Assembly: GCA_027486895.1 (NCBI GenBank)
Contig: JAIXOE010000037.1
Location: 62,001 to 126,000, forward strand
DNA: 64,000 nucleotides
Direction: 5' to 3'
Origin: Sphingomonadales bacterium
Lineage (GTDB): Bacteria; Pseudomonadota; Alphaproteobacteria; Sphingomonadales; Sphingomonadaceae
Below the pieces are notes generated by a model that was not told where the DNA came from, ran no database searches, and saw only the letters and a list, made by a program, of their open reading frames with translations. Below, in pieces: positions 26,692 through 36,753 of this stretch. The stretch's first letter is position 1, and each line of letters starts with the position of its first letter. The position numbers were made by a program, and so were the translations under genes.

Positions 26692-26745
26692 GCATAGATG
26701 TGAATAGCATTTGACGTAACTTTACATCAGCAAATTCATCTATGC
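26692..26745. repeat. Inverted repeat GCATAGATG...CATCTATGC between hsp20 and pyrG
   Basis: A perfect 9-bp inverted repeat separated by 36 bases. Inside it GATGTGAA and TTTACATC can also pair in an overlapping register. No T run follows on either strand, so it is not an obvious terminator. It lies just beyond the pyrG 3' end and could be an mRNA-stabilising fold or a protein site. Confidence 0.5.
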
Positions 26746-26774
26746 AAACGCGTCGGTGAAAGCGTACCGAAACG

Positions 26775-28409
26775 CTACACTAAACGGCTTTGCTTAACGG
26801 CAGCTGCAACGAAACTTGCGAATAACGGGTGCGGTGCAAAAGGACGCGACTTCAGCTCAGGGTGGAACTGTACACCAATAAACCAAGGATGGTCGGGGCG
26901 CTCGACAATTTCTGGCAACTCACCGTCCGGGGACATCCCACTAAATACTAGGCCGCCCTGCTCCAGAGCCGCTTTGTAATGAACGTTAACTTCATACCGA
27001 TGGCGATGCCGCTCGGAAATGTCTTGAGTGCCGTAAATGGCAGCGACATGACTGTTGCCCGCCAACTTCGCTTCATATGCACCGAGGCGCATGGTGCCCC
27101 CCAGATCGCCCCCAGTTTCGCGTTTCTGTATACCTTCTTCGCTCATCCATTCCGTGATGATACCCACTACTGGCTCGTTCGTAGGGCCGAATTCGGTGCT
27201 TGACGCACCGGCGATGTTGGCGGTGTTCCGCGCGCCTTCGATGCACGCCATCTGCATGCCGAGACAAATGCCAAAGAATGGCACTTCACGCTCACGCGCG
27301 AATTTAACGGCCGCAATTTTACCTTCAGAACCGCGCTCGCCAAAGCCCCCGGGGACGAGGATTGCGTTCATGGGTTCAAGCGCAGCCGCAATATCCTTTT
27401 CGGATTGCTCGAACAGTTCAGCATCAATCCACTTGATATTCACCTTCACGCGGTTCGAAAGACCGCCATGCGTAAGCGCTTCATTCAAGGACTTATATGC
27501 ATCGGCAAGACCAACATATTTGCCAACAACACCAATGGTGACTTCACCTTCAGGATTTAACTGTCGATCAACGATATCATCCCAGCGGCCAAGGTCAGGC
27601 TCACCTTCAGATTCAAGCCCAAAGGCGCGCAGGACCTCGTTATCGAGCCCTTCTGCGTGATATTGCAGCGGAACCGCGTAGATGCTTTTGGCATCCAAGG
27701 CCGGAATAACGGCCTCTTTACGCACATTACAAAATGCCGCGATTTTCGCGCGCTCATTTTCCGGCAGCGGATGTTCGCAACGGCAAAGAAGCACATCTGG
27801 CTGAATACCCAGTGACGTGAGCTCGCGCACACTGTGCTGCGTCGGCTTGGTTTTTAGTTCGCCTGCCGCCGCAATGTAAGGAACCAGCGTGACATGCACG
27901 GACAGGGTCTGTTCGCGGCCAAGCTCATTGCGCAGCTGACGAATGGCTTCGATGAAAGGCAAGGATTCGATGTCGCCAACAGTTCCGCCGATTTCACACA
28001 AAACGAAATCAAGGTCTTGGGTATCTGCCTTGGCAAATTCCTTGATAGCATCTGTCACATGCGGAATGACTTGAACGGTCGCGCCGAGATAATCCCCGCG
28101 GCGTTCTTTTTGAATGATCGTTTGGTAAATGCGGCCGGACGTTATGTTATCCGACTGGCGCGCAGAAACGCCCGTAAAGCGTTCATAATGGCCAAGGTCG
28201 AGGTCGGTTTCCGCCCCGTCGTCAGTCACATAGACTTCACCATGCTGATAAGGCGACATCGTGCCTGGATCAACATTGAGATAAGGATCGAACTTCCGGA
28301 TTCGAACGCGGTATCCGCGCGCCTGCAAAAGGGCAGCAAGCGATGCTGCCATAAGACCTTTGCCAAGCGAGGAGACCACGCCACCGGTGATAAAAATGAA
28401 CCGTGTCAT
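26775..28409 (-). CDS. pyrG: CTP synthase
   Basis: The protein has 544 residues. An N-terminal synthetase domain (about 1-265) contains [13 protein letters not shown] and [22 protein letters not shown]-terminal class I glutaminase domain holds the nucleophile [11 protein letters not shown] and the His/Glu pair in [12 protein letters not shown]. It converts UTP to CTP using glutamine and ATP. It is last in the tpiA-secG-pyrG run; the 102-base gap to secG shows an AAAAAACGCTTTTTA palindrome on this strand but no clear terminator. Confidence 0.98.
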   Translation of the reverse strand: MTRFIFITGGVVSSLGKGLMAASLAALLQARGYRVRIRKFDPYLNVDPGTMSPYQHGEVYVTDDGAETDLDLGHYERFTGVSARQSDNITSGRIYQTIIQKERRGDYLGATVQVIPHVTDAIKEFAKADTQDLDFVLCEIGGTVGDIESLPFIEAIRQLRNELGREQTLSVHVTLVPYIAAAGELKTKPTQHSVRELTSLGIQPDVLLCRCEHPLPENERAKIAAFCNVRKEAVIPALDAKSIYAVPLQYHAEGLDNEVLRAFGLESEGEPDLGRWDDIVDRQLNPEGEVTIGVVGKYVGLADAYKSLNEALTHGGLSNRVKVNIKWIDAELFEQSEKDIAAALEPMNAILVPGGFGERGSEGKIAAVKFAREREVPFFGICLGMQMACIEGARNTANIAGASSTEFGPTNEPVVGIITEWMSEEGIQKRETGGDLGGTMRLGAYEAKLAGNSHVAAIYGTQDISERHRHRYEVNVHYKAALEQGGLVFSGMSPDGELPEIVERPDHPWFIGVQFHPELKSRPFAPHPLFASFVAAAVKQSRLV

Positions 28410-28511
28410 GGGAGAAAAGGCTTAAGACACGTTTACAGCAAAACACAAGCGGACGAATCCGTTCAACGAAAAATAAGCTGTGTAAAAAGCGTTTTTTCTG
28501 ATTGAAGCGAT

Positions 28512-28871
28512 TTACTTGTCGAGCGGAACTTCAGTCGCGGGTGCTGTCGAGGCCGGAGCCGCTGGCGCAGTCGTCGCAGGCGCAGTCTGAGTCGCAGGCA
28601 CTTCGGTACGCTGAAGGCTGTTATCGATTTCGCCCGTGCCACCTTTTTTCGCAGCGACGAAAGCCAATGAAATCGACAGCACGATGAACAAAGTTGCCAA
28701 TATGGTTGTCGTGCGCGTTAGAAAGTCAGCTGCGCCACGTGCGGACATCAACCCGGATGGGCTTCCGCCCATTCCCAAGCCACCGCCTTCAGACCGCTGC
28801 ATCAGGATAATGCCAACAAGTGAGGCTGCGATAATTGCCTGAACGACGATAAGAAAATGGAAGATACCCAT
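28512..28871 (-). CDS. secG: Preprotein translocase subunit SecG
   Basis: The protein has 119 residues from ATG 28871; the track ORF adds 21 unlikely residues. Two helices (about 3-23 and 50-72) flank the conserved LMQRSEGGGLGMGGSPSGLMSARGAADFLTR loop. A C-terminal tail rich in Ala, Thr and Pro (ATTAPAAPASTAPATE) is long and low-complexity, as in several alphaproteobacterial SecG proteins. SecG assists SecYE in protein export at the inner membrane. Confidence 0.95.
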   Translation of the reverse strand: MGIFHFLIVVQAIIAASLVGIILMQRSEGGGLGMGGSPSGLMSARGAADFLTRTTTILATLFIVLSISLAFVAAKKGGTGEIDNSLQRTEVPATQTAPATTAPAAPASTAPATEVPLDK

Positions 28872-28918
28872 GATGAATTCCGAATAATTAAAGGCAATAT
28901 GCTGCCGGTTGCTGCGCC

Positions 28919-28947
28919 CACATAGCGAGCGCATGATGGTTCTTCAA
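28919..28947 (-). promoter_or_regulatory. Possible promoter of secG-pyrG
   Basis: On the minus strand, TTGAAG (28947-28942), a 17-base spacer and TATGTG (28924-28919) lie between the tpiA stop and the secG start. The spacing is ideal, but the hexamers are only a moderate match. Confidence 0.3.
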
Positions 28948-28949
28948 TG

Positions 28950-29696
28950 CTATTCGCCGAAAGCTTCCGCTGCGGCCAATATCGGTTCGAATTTTGCACG
29001 GCTTAGACTTGCGCCGCCAATCAGCCCGCCATCGACATTTTCAATGGCCAAAAGCTCAGCCGCGTTGTCGCCATTCATAGATCCGCCATACAGGATCCGG
29101 ACACCGTTCCCGATCGCTCCATAACGATCAACCAAGGCTGAACGAATGGCACTATGCATTTCTTTTACATCTGCCATCTCAGGAATGCGGCCAGTGCCAA
29201 TCGCCCAGACTGGTTCATAAGCCACACTCAACCAGTCACCAGATATGTCCTGGGGCAACGAGCCCGCAACTTGTCCGAGAACAACATGCAGCGCATTGCC
29301 TGCATCGCGTTCAGCCAGCGTTTCGCCGACGCAAATGATGACCTTAAGGCCTGCGTTGTGGGCGGCTTCTGCCTTCGCCAGTATGTCTCCATCCTGCTCG
29401 TGCTGTGCCGCGCGGCGTTCGCTGTGCCCCACGATCGTCAGGGATGCACCGGCATCGGCCAACATAGCTGCTGAAACGCATCCGGTATGGGCACCAGATT
29501 GCTGCAAGTGGCAGTCCTGCCCACCAATTGGGATACTTTTCGTAATGTCGCACGCGCGACTGATTAAGGTCGCTGGCAAGCATAACGCAGATTCAACGCG
29601 GGAGTAATTTATAGCCATATCGCCGATAGCGGCAATTTCGGCTAAGTCGCTTGTCACGCCGTTCATCTTCCAGTTTCCGACAACCAACTTACGCAT
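28950..29696 (-). CDS. tpiA: Triose-phosphate isomerase
   Basis: This 248-residue TIM barrel has all catalytic residues: Lys10 in GNWKMNG, His91 in VGHSERR and Glu161 in YEPVWAIGTG. The phosphate-gripping GGS/GGASL loops are also present (YGGSMNGDNA, LIGGASL). It interconverts dihydroxyacetone phosphate and glyceraldehyde 3-phosphate. It is divergent from the PpiD-like gene and precedes secG. Confidence 0.98.
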   Translation of the reverse strand: MRKLVVGNWKMNGVTSDLAEIAAIGDMAINYSRVESALCLPATLISRACDITKSIPIGGQDCHLQQSGAHTGCVSAAMLADAGASLTIVGHSERRAAQHEQDGDILAKAEAAHNAGLKVIICVGETLAERDAGNALHVVLGQVAGSLPQDISGDWLSVAYEPVWAIGTGRIPEMADVKEMHSAIRSALVDRYGAIGNGVRILYGGSMNGDNAAELLAIENVDGGLIGGASLSRAKFEPILAAAEAFGE

Positions 29697-29774
29697 GGGA
29701 AAATCCTATCTGTGGGGTTTGCGAATCTTGGTCAGGCTCTGGCACGGTTTCGACAATTGGGGCAAGTCTATCCC

Positions 29775-29803
29775 TTGATTGCCAAGGCCTTGCCGCCTAA
29801 AGC
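29775..29803 (+). promoter_or_regulatory. Possible promoter of the ppiD-like/trp run
   Basis: TTGATT (29775-29780), a 17-base spacer and TAAAGC (29798-29803) lie 48 bases before the ATG at 29851. The spacing is correct and the match is moderate. No terminator-like leader or Trp-rich leader peptide is visible before trpE. Confidence 0.3.
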
Positions 29804-29850
29804 GGCTCGCAACAGTCGGCTCACGCCGTGATATCAGGAAATTGCACTTC

Positions 29851-31791
29851 ATGATTAGCTTCATTCGTTCGCTTATTAACTCCAAATTTGGCGCAATTTT
29901 CGCTTTGTTATTCATCGGAATGATTGCCATAGCCTTTGCGCTTGGTGATGTGTCCGGATCGGGCAACTTTGGCGGTTTGAGTGGCGGGAACGTTGCGCGT
30001 GTGGGTGACCGGAACATTACATTGGGCGAACTCAATGACGCTCTTGATAATCGCTTGAAGGCGGAACGTCAGAATAACCCGACACTGAACATGGCCAGCT
30101 TCGTTGAAGGCGGCGGATTGGACTCAACGCTCGAGCAGTTGATCAATCGGTACGCAATTACGGTATTTGGTGACGAATATGGGGTGGCCGTAAGCAAACG
30201 GCTTGTAGACTCTGAAATTCGCAAGATACCCGGTGCCATGGGCCTTGATGGAAAGTTTAGCGCCGATGCCTTTCGCGCATTTGCGCAGCAAATCGGTGTA
30301 AGTGAAAAAGCCATTCGTGACGATCTGACACAGAATTTATTCGCGCAACAAATCTTGCCGTCTGCTGCAAGCGGCCCCCCAGCACCCGATGGTATGGTTC
30401 TGCCTTATGCATCATTGATGCTTGAGCAGCGCGCCGGACAAATCGCGTCGCTTCCAGCAACTGCATTTCTGCCCAAAGCCCCTCCAAGCGCTGCGGTATT
30501 GGCCAAATTCTATTCTGATAACGCGGTTAAATTCACGATCCCTGAAAAGCGCGCAATTAGCTACGCGATTTTTGACAAGACCATCATCGCGGCCCGCGCA
30601 AAACCAACTGAGGCGGATATCGCGGCATATTACAAAGCCAACGCGGCAAAGTTCGCTGCATCGGAAAGCCGCAACATCAGTCAGGTTATTGTGCCCACCG
30701 AAGCTGCTGCGAAGTCGGTCATTAGCCAGGTCACCGCGGGCAAGACATTGTCTGAAGTCGCCAATGGTTTGGGACTGTCCGTAACGACAACAGCCAACGT
30801 CAGCAAAAGCAGCCTTGCCAGCACGGCCACCCCCGCGGTGGCAGACGCAGTATTTGCGGCAAATCAGGGTTCATTGGCAAAACCTGCGCGCGGTAAGCTC
30901 GGATGGACCGTTGCACGCGTGGATAGCGTGAACAATGTCACCGCAAAGTCTCTCGCGGCAGCGCGCGCAGACATTGAAAAAGAACTATTGCAAACACGCA
31001 GCGAGGAAATGCTGACGGAGATGACTTCGGAAATCGAAGATGCATTTGCCGACGGCGCGACGATATCTGACATTGCCAAGCAAAATGGCCTATCGGTCAG
31101 CACCTCGCCAAAATTGCTCGCAACGGGTCAGGATATCAGCAACCCTGCATATAAGCCCATTCCCGAAATGCAGGTCATTCTGCCCGCAGCATTTCAGATG
31201 GAAACCAGCGGCGAGGCACAATTGGTTGAGTTGGTCCCCGGCGAGAAATTCGCGATGATAGCCGTTGCTGATTATGACGAAGCTGCGCCGCCACCCCTTG
31301 GTGAGGTCCGCGCGCTGGTTCAACAGCAATGGGCATTTTCAGAAGGCGCAAAGGGCGCACGCGCTGCTGCAGACCGATTGCGCAAGTTGGTCGATGGCGG
31401 CCAACCGCTTCAAACCGCTCTAGCCGCAGCCAATGTCCAAGGCGCGCAAATCGAGAAACTGACCGGAACGCGTGCAGACTTGTCACGCGAGGGCAAACCC
31501 GTGCCTCCGCCATTGTCACTTATGTTCGCAATGAAGAAAGGCACCGCCAAGATTGTGCAGGCTGGCGGCGACCGCGGATGGTATGTTGTATACTTGACGG
31601 ACGTCATTAAAGGCAACGCGAGTGGCAATGCAGACCTCCTGCGTGCTCGCAAGCAAGAGCTTTCTGGCGTATTGCAGCAGGAATATGCTGCACAATTGGT
31701 CGTTGCTGCATCGAAAGATGCCGGTGTTGAAAAGAATGCAGACGGGATCGCCGAACTGCGCACGCGCCTCACCAACCGTGACGGCAACTAA
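29851..31791 (+). CDS. PpiD-like periplasmic peptidyl-prolyl isomerase/chaperone (SurA N-terminal domain)
   Basis: The protein has 646 residues. One N-terminal membrane anchor (FGAIFALLFIGMIAIAFALGDV, about residues 13-34) is followed by a SurA-N-like helical region containing VARVGDRNITLGELNDALD, then one or two degenerate parvulin (rotamase) domains around residues 240-360, and a C-terminal helical domain. The anchor and layout match PpiD, which helps newly exported proteins leave the Sec translocon. I set the start at ATG 29851, after a possible promoter; the track start 24 codons upstream has no anchor function. The stop is overlapped by trpE. Confidence 0.88.
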   Translation: MISFIRSLINSKFGAIFALLFIGMIAIAFALGDVSGSGNFGGLSGGNVARVGDRNITLGELNDALDNRLKAERQNNPTLNMASFVEGGGLDSTLEQLINRYAITVFGDEYGVAVSKRLVDSEIRKIPGAMGLDGKFSADAFRAFAQQIGVSEKAIRDDLTQNLFAQQILPSAASGPPAPDGMVLPYASLMLEQRAGQIASLPATAFLPKAPPSAAVLAKFYSDNAVKFTIPEKRAISYAIFDKTIIAARAKPTEADIAAYYKANAAKFAASESRNISQVIVPTEAAAKSVISQVTAGKTLSEVANGLGLSVTTTANVSKSSLASTATPAVADAVFAANQGSLAKPARGKLGWTVARVDSVNNVTAKSLAAARADIEKELLQTRSEEMLTEMTSEIEDAFADGATISDIAKQNGLSVSTSPKLLATGQDISNPAYKPIPEMQVILPAAFQMETSGEAQLVELVPGEKFAMIAVADYDEAAPPPLGEVRALVQQQWAFSEGAKGARAAADRLRKLVDGGQPLQTALAAANVQGAQIEKLTGTRADLSREGKPVPPPLSLMFAMKKGTAKIVQAGGDRGWYVVYLTDVIKGNASGNADLLRARKQELSGVLQQEYAAQLVVAASKDAGVEKNADGIAELRTRLTNRDGN

Positions 31792-33253
31792 GCCCGAACT
31801 CATTTGGCGAAAGCGCATTGCTGATACCGAAACGCCGGTGTCAGCAGCGCTTAAGCTGTTTCAGCCTGAGCGCGGTGACTTCATTCTGGAATCCGTGGAA
31901 GGCGGCGAAACGCGCGGGCGTCATAGCCTTATTGGCATAGCTCCAGATCTGGTGTTTCGCGCTGCCGGCGACAAAGCGGAAATCAACAGCCAGTGGATGA
32001 GCAATCGGGACGCCTTCGTGCCTTCCCCGCTGCCATCATTGGACGCGTTGCGTGCACTCGCAGCAGATTGCCGCATGGACGTTCCTGAGGAACTGCCGCC
32101 AGCGCTTGCATGCTTGGTGGGCTATTTTGGTTACGAAACAATCGGTTTGGTAGAAAAGCTGCCACGCGCGCCGCAATCAGCTCTTGAGCTGCCTGACATG
32201 CTGTTTGTTCGGCCAACTGTCATATTGCTGTTTGACCGGCTCAAAGATGAAATGTTCCTCGTGTCCCCGGTATGGACTGGCCTCGGTGATACGCAGGCGG
32301 TGGCATTGGCCAATGAACGCCTCGATGAGACAGAGCGGCTTTTGGACGCAGGGCATATAGCTTTGGCAAACGCGCCATCACACTCAGATGAACGTGATCT
32401 AGAGCTCACGCCTGTGTTGCCCGAGGGCCGCTATGCAGACATGGTTGCTTCTGCCAAAAACTACATTGAGGCAGGCGATATATTCCAAGTCGTGCTTGCC
32501 CAGCGGTTCACCGCGCCATTCGATTTGCCGCCTGTGCATTTGTACCGAGCCTTACGGCGGATCAATCCGTCACCCTTTCTGTACTTCATCGATCTTCCCG
32601 GCTTTGCGCTGATCGGCTCAAGTCCCGAGATATTGGTGCGTGCGCGCGGTGGCGAAGTGACCATCAGGCCGATTGCTGGAACCCGTCCGCGTGGCAAGAG
32701 CAGCATCGAAGACGCTGAAAACCGCGCCTCTTTATTGGCTGACCCGAAAGAGCGCGCAGAACATCTCATGTTGCTCGACCTCGGTAGAAACGACGTCGGC
32801 CGCGTAACCAAAGGCGGGAGCGTAACCGTCACGGACAGTTACATGGTCGAATTTTACAGCCATGTGATGCATATCGTATCCAACGTTGTTGGGGAGCTTG
32901 CCGAGGATAAAGACGCCATCGACGCTTTGTTCGCAGGCTTTCCCGCTGGCACTGTTTCAGGTGCACCCAAAGTCCGTGCATGCGAGATAATCGCTGAACT
33001 CGAACCCGAGACCCGCGGCGCGTATGCTGGCGGCGTTGGATATTTCTCGCCCAATGGCGATATGGATAGCTGCATCGTCCTGCGCACTGCGGTTGTTAAA
33101 GACGGCGTGATGCATGTTCAGGCTGGTGCCGGTATTGTTGCCGACAGCAATCCCGAATATGAGCAGCGTGAGTGCGAAGCAAAAGCCGGGGCGCTCATTG
33201 CTGCTGCGCGTGAGGCTATTCGTATCGCGGGTGAAGCAAAATTTGGACAGTAG
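31778..33253 (+). CDS. trpE: Anthranilate synthase component I
   Basis: TrpE is the chorismate-binding synthase of tryptophan synthesis, 491 residues from GTG 31778. ETRGRHSLIGIAPD near residue 50 belongs to the tryptophan feedback site. AGDIFQVVLAQRF, IAGTRPRGKSSIEDAENRA, HLMLLDLGRNDVGRV and SGAPKVRACEIIAELEPETRG are the usual catalytic segments. The track ORF starts 52 codons upstream in the preceding gene, which cannot be right. The chosen GTG overlaps the ppiD-like stop by 14 bases but has no strong ribosome site, so the start is the least certain part. Confidence 0.95.
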   Translation: MTATKPELIWRKRIADTETPVSAALKLFQPERGDFILESVEGGETRGRHSLIGIAPDLVFRAAGDKAEINSQWMSNRDAFVPSPLPSLDALRALAADCRMDVPEELPPALACLVGYFGYETIGLVEKLPRAPQSALELPDMLFVRPTVILLFDRLKDEMFLVSPVWTGLGDTQAVALANERLDETERLLDAGHIALANAPSHSDERDLELTPVLPEGRYADMVASAKNYIEAGDIFQVVLAQRFTAPFDLPPVHLYRALRRINPSPFLYFIDLPGFALIGSSPEILVRARGGEVTIRPIAGTRPRGKSSIEDAENRASLLADPKERAEHLMLLDLGRNDVGRVTKGGSVTVTDSYMVEFYSHVMHIVSNVVGELAEDKDAIDALFAGFPAGTVSGAPKVRACEIIAELEPETRGAYAGGVGYFSPNGDMDSCIVLRTAVVKDGVMHVQAGAGIVADSNPEYEQRECEAKAGALIAAAREAIRIAGEAKFGQ

Positions 33254-33254
33254 C

Positions 33255-33282
33255 TTGACGGTCACGTAAAGGTCGTTAGCTA
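33255..33282 (+). promoter_or_regulatory. Possible promoter directly before the MetX-like hydrolase
   Basis: TTGACG (33255-33260), a 16-base spacer and TAGCTA (33277-33282) would place the transcription start at or very near the ATG at 33289. No Shine-Dalgarno sequence is visible, so a leaderless mRNA is conceivable. Confidence 0.3.
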
Positions 33283-33288
33283 GTATCG

Positions 33289-34353
33289 ATGCGTAATTTT
33301 CTTATAGCTTCACTGGCATTATTGTCCGCAATTCCTGCTCTGGCTCAATCCGAAGTTGCGCCCCCCACCGAGGCTGACGCGGCCTTCGCTGACTTTACCT
33401 TTGCGAGTGGCGAACGCCTGCCAGAACTCAAAATTCATTACACAACCCTTGGAACGCCAACGCGCGATTCGAGAGGCAATGTCACCAACGCCGTGATGAT
33501 CCTCCATGGCACCGGCGGCACTGGGCATCAGTTTTTTCAACCGCAATTTGCAGGCGAGCTTTTCGGCCCTGGCCAAGTGCTCGACACATCCAAATATTTT
33601 ATCATCTTGCCGGACAATATCGGCCATGGAAAGTCGACCAAGCCAAGCGACGGGCTTCGTATGGCGTTTCCGAAATATGACTATGCCGACATGATTTCGG
33701 CGCAACATCGGTTGGTCACCGAAAAACTAGGCGTGAAAAAGCTGAAGCTGATCCTTGGGACCTCAATGGGTTGCATGCATGCATTTATGTGGGGTGCGAC
33801 CTACCCCAACGCCGTTGAGAAGCTGGCACCATTTGCGTGCCTTCCTGTCGAGATCGCTGGACAAAATCGCATGTGGCGCAAGCTTTCTATGGATGCGATC
33901 AAAGCTGATCCAACTTGGAACAACGGCAACTACACCGCACCGCCATTGGCGGGTCTGCGTACGGCGGCGACGCTTAGCATGGTGGCTGGTGCAAATCCGC
34001 TGGCGTTGCAGGCACAATATCCAACCCGCGCCGCCGCAGAGGCGTTTACAGATGAAGCCTTCGCGCGGACCGTTACGCGCAACGATGCAAATGACATCAT
34101 CTATCAGTTGGATTCTTCGCGGAACTACAACCCATGGCCAACGCTTGAATCGATCAAGGCTCCGACCTTATGGATTAACTCGGCCGATGATTTCATCAAC
34201 CCGCCAAACTATGGCATCACGGAACTTGCCATCAACCGGATGCCAACGACGAAGTTCATCCTCATCCCTGCGTCTATCGAAACAAAGGGCCATGGAACGC
34301 ATACTTGGGCCAAATTCTGGAAGGACGACCTCGCAAAATTGCTTGCGCAATAG
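33289..34353 (+). CDS. Secreted alpha/beta hydrolase of the MetX (homoserine O-acetyltransferase-like) superfamily
   Basis: The protein has 354 residues. A signal peptide ([18 protein letters not shown]) is followed by an alpha/beta hydrolase domain with HGTGGTG as oxyanion region. The nucleophile elbow is [12 protein letters not shown] (MetX has GGSMGGMQ), the acid is in [10 protein letters not shown] and the histidine in GHGTHTW. Export makes a role in methionine synthesis unlikely; it is probably a periplasmic esterase or acyltransferase. It sits between trpE and trpG with 35- and 41-base gaps and may have its own promoter. The function is unknown. Confidence 0.82.
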   Translation: MRNFLIASLALLSAIPALAQSEVAPPTEADAAFADFTFASGERLPELKIHYTTLGTPTRDSRGNVTNAVMILHGTGGTGHQFFQPQFAGELFGPGQVLDTSKYFIILPDNIGHGKSTKPSDGLRMAFPKYDYADMISAQHRLVTEKLGVKKLKLILGTSMGCMHAFMWGATYPNAVEKLAPFACLPVEIAGQNRMWRKLSMDAIKADPTWNNGNYTAPPLAGLRTAATLSMVAGANPLALQAQYPTRAAAEAFTDEAFARTVTRNDANDIIYQLDSSRNYNPWPTLESIKAPTLWINSADDFINPPNYGITELAINRMPTTKFILIPASIETKGHGTHTWAKFWKDDLAKLLAQ

Positions 34354-34394
34354 TCCTCTTCCACCCGCGGGTTAAAGCCGCTAGTGCGTCGCCC

Positions 34395-34979
34395 ATGATC
34401 CTCGTTATCGACAATTACGACAGCTTCACTTGGAACCTCGTCCATTATCTGATGGAACTTGGGGCAGAGGTTGAGGTTGTTCGCAACGATCACATCTCGG
34501 CTGGCCAAGCCCTGTCATCTGGCGCCAAGGCCTTCCTGATTTCACCAGGTCCAAAAACGCCGAATGAGGCGGGCGTCAGCCTTGAACTGGTGGCGGCTTG
34601 TGCCGAGGCTGGAAAGCCATTGCTTGGCGTCTGCTTGGGGCACCAGACCATTGGCCAGTATTTTGGTGGCACCGTTGCCCGCGGCGGACTGATGCACGGC
34701 AAAACGTCGCCGGTCACACATGATGGGACCGGATTGTTTAAAGGCCTGCCTTCATCGTTTCAGGCGACGCGTTATCATTCGCTCATTGTGGAAAATGTAC
34801 CCTCCAGTTTGATTGTCAATGCGACGAGCGATGACGGTCATGTCATGGGCTTTCGTCACGCAACGTTGCCGATCCACAGCGTTCAATTTCATCCCGAAAG
34901 TATTGCGACGGAACATGGTCACGCCATGCTTGCCAATTTTATGCGTATTGCCGGCATGGCAGTGAGGGAGAGGGCATGA
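34395..34979 (+). CDS. trpG: Anthranilate synthase component II (glutamine amidotransferase)
   Basis: This 194-residue class I glutaminase delivers ammonia to TrpE. Motifs: [12 protein letters not shown] at the start, the nucleophilic cysteine in [12 protein letters not shown] (about residue 80), and the His-Glu pair in [11 protein letters not shown] (about 170). I chose ATG 34395 because the conserved [11 protein letters not shown] begins there; the track ORF adds 30 residues from the neighbouring gene. It may also serve para-aminobenzoate synthase (PabA), as in many bacteria. Its stop overlaps the trpD start as ATGA. Confidence 0.95.
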   Translation: MILVIDNYDSFTWNLVHYLMELGAEVEVVRNDHISAGQALSSGAKAFLISPGPKTPNEAGVSLELVAACAEAGKPLLGVCLGHQTIGQYFGGTVARGGLMHGKTSPVTHDGTGLFKGLPSSFQATRYHSLIVENVPSSLIVNATSDDGHVMGFRHATLPIHSVQFHPESIATEHGHAMLANFMRIAGMAVRERA

Positions 34980-35971
34980 ACCCGTTTGGCCCGCTCCCCG
35001 ACCCGCAGCATCTGTTCAACCATGACGAGGCCGCACAGGCCTTTGCGGATATCCTCGACGCGCGTGCATCCGAAGATGAAATAGAGGCATTCCTGATCGC
35101 GCTTACCGCACGCGGCGAGACAATGGTGGAGATCGCCGCCGCTGCGCAGGCTATGCGCGAACGGCTAATCCCCATTGACGCCCCCGAAGGTGCGATCGAT
35201 GTCTGTGGTACGGGTGGTGACGGCCATCACACACTTAACGTTTCTACCGCTGTGTCGATTGTGGTCGCAGCATGCGAAGTTCCCGTAGCCAAGCATGGCA
35301 ATCGCGCGGCATCATCAAAGGCAGGTGCAGCTGATACGCTTGAAGCGCTGGGCCTTGATATGGAACGCGCCGGACGCATGGCGGAAGAAACGCTTAAAGA
35401 CCTTGGCATTTGCTTTTTGTTCGCGGCCAATCACCATCCGGCCATGAAGCGCATTCAGCCCATCCGTCAGCGGATCGGCCAGCGCACAATCTTCAACTTG
35501 ATGGGACCGCTCGCCAACCCCGCGCGCGTAAAACGCCAGTTGATCGGCATTGCCCGCCCCGCTTACGTCCCCGTTTATGCTGAGGCGCTTCATCATCTTG
35601 GCACCGAACATTCGCGGATCATTTCAGGCGACGAAGGCCTTGATGAACTGAGCCTAGCCGGCGGCAACGAAGTCGCTGTAGTCGAACCCGAAGGCGTCCG
35701 GTTCCAACGCACAAGCGCAGCCGATGCCGGCCTTCCTGTACATCCGGTAGAAGCCATACGTGGCGGCGATGCACAGCACAATGCGGCCGAATTGCGCAAA
35801 TTATTGCTTGGCGAGCATGGCGCCTATCGCGACGCTGTGCTTTTCAATGCAGCAGAGGCTTTGTTGGTTGCAGGTGTCGTTGAAACCATGCCCGACGGCG
35901 TTGAAGAAGCCGCCGAGGCGATCGACAAGGGGCTGGCCAATGCATTGCTAAACTGTTGGGTGAAATATTGA
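34976..35971 (+). CDS. trpD: Anthranilate phosphoribosyltransferase
   Basis: The 331-residue enzyme joins anthranilate to PRPP. The PRPP-binding [17 protein letters not shown] (about residue 75), [22 protein letters not shown] (about 105), the anthranilate-side [12 protein letters not shown] and [11 protein letters not shown], and [10 protein letters not shown] are in family order. It is coupled to trpG (ATGA) and trpC (TGATG). Confidence 0.97.
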   Translation: MNPFGPLPDPQHLFNHDEAAQAFADILDARASEDEIEAFLIALTARGETMVEIAAAAQAMRERLIPIDAPEGAIDVCGTGGDGHHTLNVSTAVSIVVAACEVPVAKHGNRAASSKAGAADTLEALGLDMERAGRMAEETLKDLGICFLFAANHHPAMKRIQPIRQRIGQRTIFNLMGPLANPARVKRQLIGIARPAYVPVYAEALHHLGTEHSRIISGDEGLDELSLAGGNEVAVVEPEGVRFQRTSAADAGLPVHPVEAIRGGDAQHNAAELRKLLLGEHGAYRDAVLFNAAEALLVAGVVETMPDGVEEAAEAIDKGLANALLNCWVKY

Positions 35972-36753
35972 TGGCCGACAAGCTTGCCGAAATCTGCGCG
36001 ACCAAGCGCACGGAAGTGGCGGAACGGAAACCGAAAGGCTTGTCGCATTGGCCTGCCCCTTCGCCGCCGCGTGGGTTTGAAACGGCGCTGCGGTCCAAAA
36101 GCGCATCGGGCATTGCGCTGATCGCGGAAATCAAAAAAGCGAGCCCGTCTAAAGGCCTCATCCGTGAGGATTTCGACCCTGCGGCACATGCGATGGCCTA
36201 TCAAGCGGGCGGTGCGGCGTGCCTATCCGTCTTGACCGACTCCCCTTATTTTCAGGGCCATGAGGATTATCTCATTGCTGCGCGTAACGCGTGCAACTTG
36301 CCGGTCATTCGCAAGGACTTCATGGTTGACCCGTGGCAGTGCGCTGAGGCCCGCCAAATGGGCGGCGATGCCATATTGATCATTGTCGCTGCTCTACACG
36401 ATGTAGCTATGGTTGAAATCGAAGAAGCTGCCTTCGCCGAAGGAATGGACGTTCTTATCGAGGTTCATGACGAAGCAGAATTGGAACGGGCACTCACCCG
36501 GCTCAAATCCAAATTGGTTGGCGTCAACAACCGCAACCTCAAGACGTTCGAAGTTGATCTGGCGACAACCGAACGCTTGGCGAAGATGGTGCCTGCCGAC
36601 ATATTGCTGGTGTGTGAAAGCGGCATTTCGACGCATTCCGATTGCCTGCGTATGGCGGCAAGCGGGATTAATACCTTCTTGGTGGGCGAAAGCCTGATGC
36701 GCGAAGCGGACGTTCAGCTTGCTACGCAACGGTTATTGACCGGACATGGCTGA
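35971..36753 (+). CDS. trpC: Indole-3-glycerol phosphate synthase
   Basis: 260 residues, a TIM barrel that closes the indole ring with loss of CO2 and water. [17 protein letters not shown] holds the catalytic lysine near residue 54, followed by [45 protein letters not shown] and LVCESGI. ATG 35971 overlaps the trpD stop; the track start at 35956 is six codons upstream inside trpD. It overlaps moaC by eight bases. Confidence 0.97.
   Translation: MADKLAEICATKRTEVAERKPKGLSHWPAPSPPRGFETALRSKSASGIALIAEIKKASPSKGLIREDFDPAAHAMAYQAGGAACLSVLTDSPYFQGHEDYLIAARNACNLPVIRKDFMVDPWQCAEARQMGGDAILIIVAALHDVAMVEIEEAAFAEGMDVLIEVHDEAELERALTRLKSKLVGVNNRNLKTFEVDLATTERLAKMVPADILLVCESGISTHSDCLRMAASGINTFLVGESLMREADVQLATQRLLTGHG

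Noticed and set aside
28480-28511. AAAAAGCGTTTTTT palindrome between secG and pyrG as a terminator
   Set aside because: The stem is only A-T pairs around a three-base loop, and the two genes are more likely co-transcribed.
33254-33288. SAM-II riboswitch before the MetX-like gene
   Set aside because: The gap to trpE is only 35 bases, too short for the element, and the encoded protein is exported.
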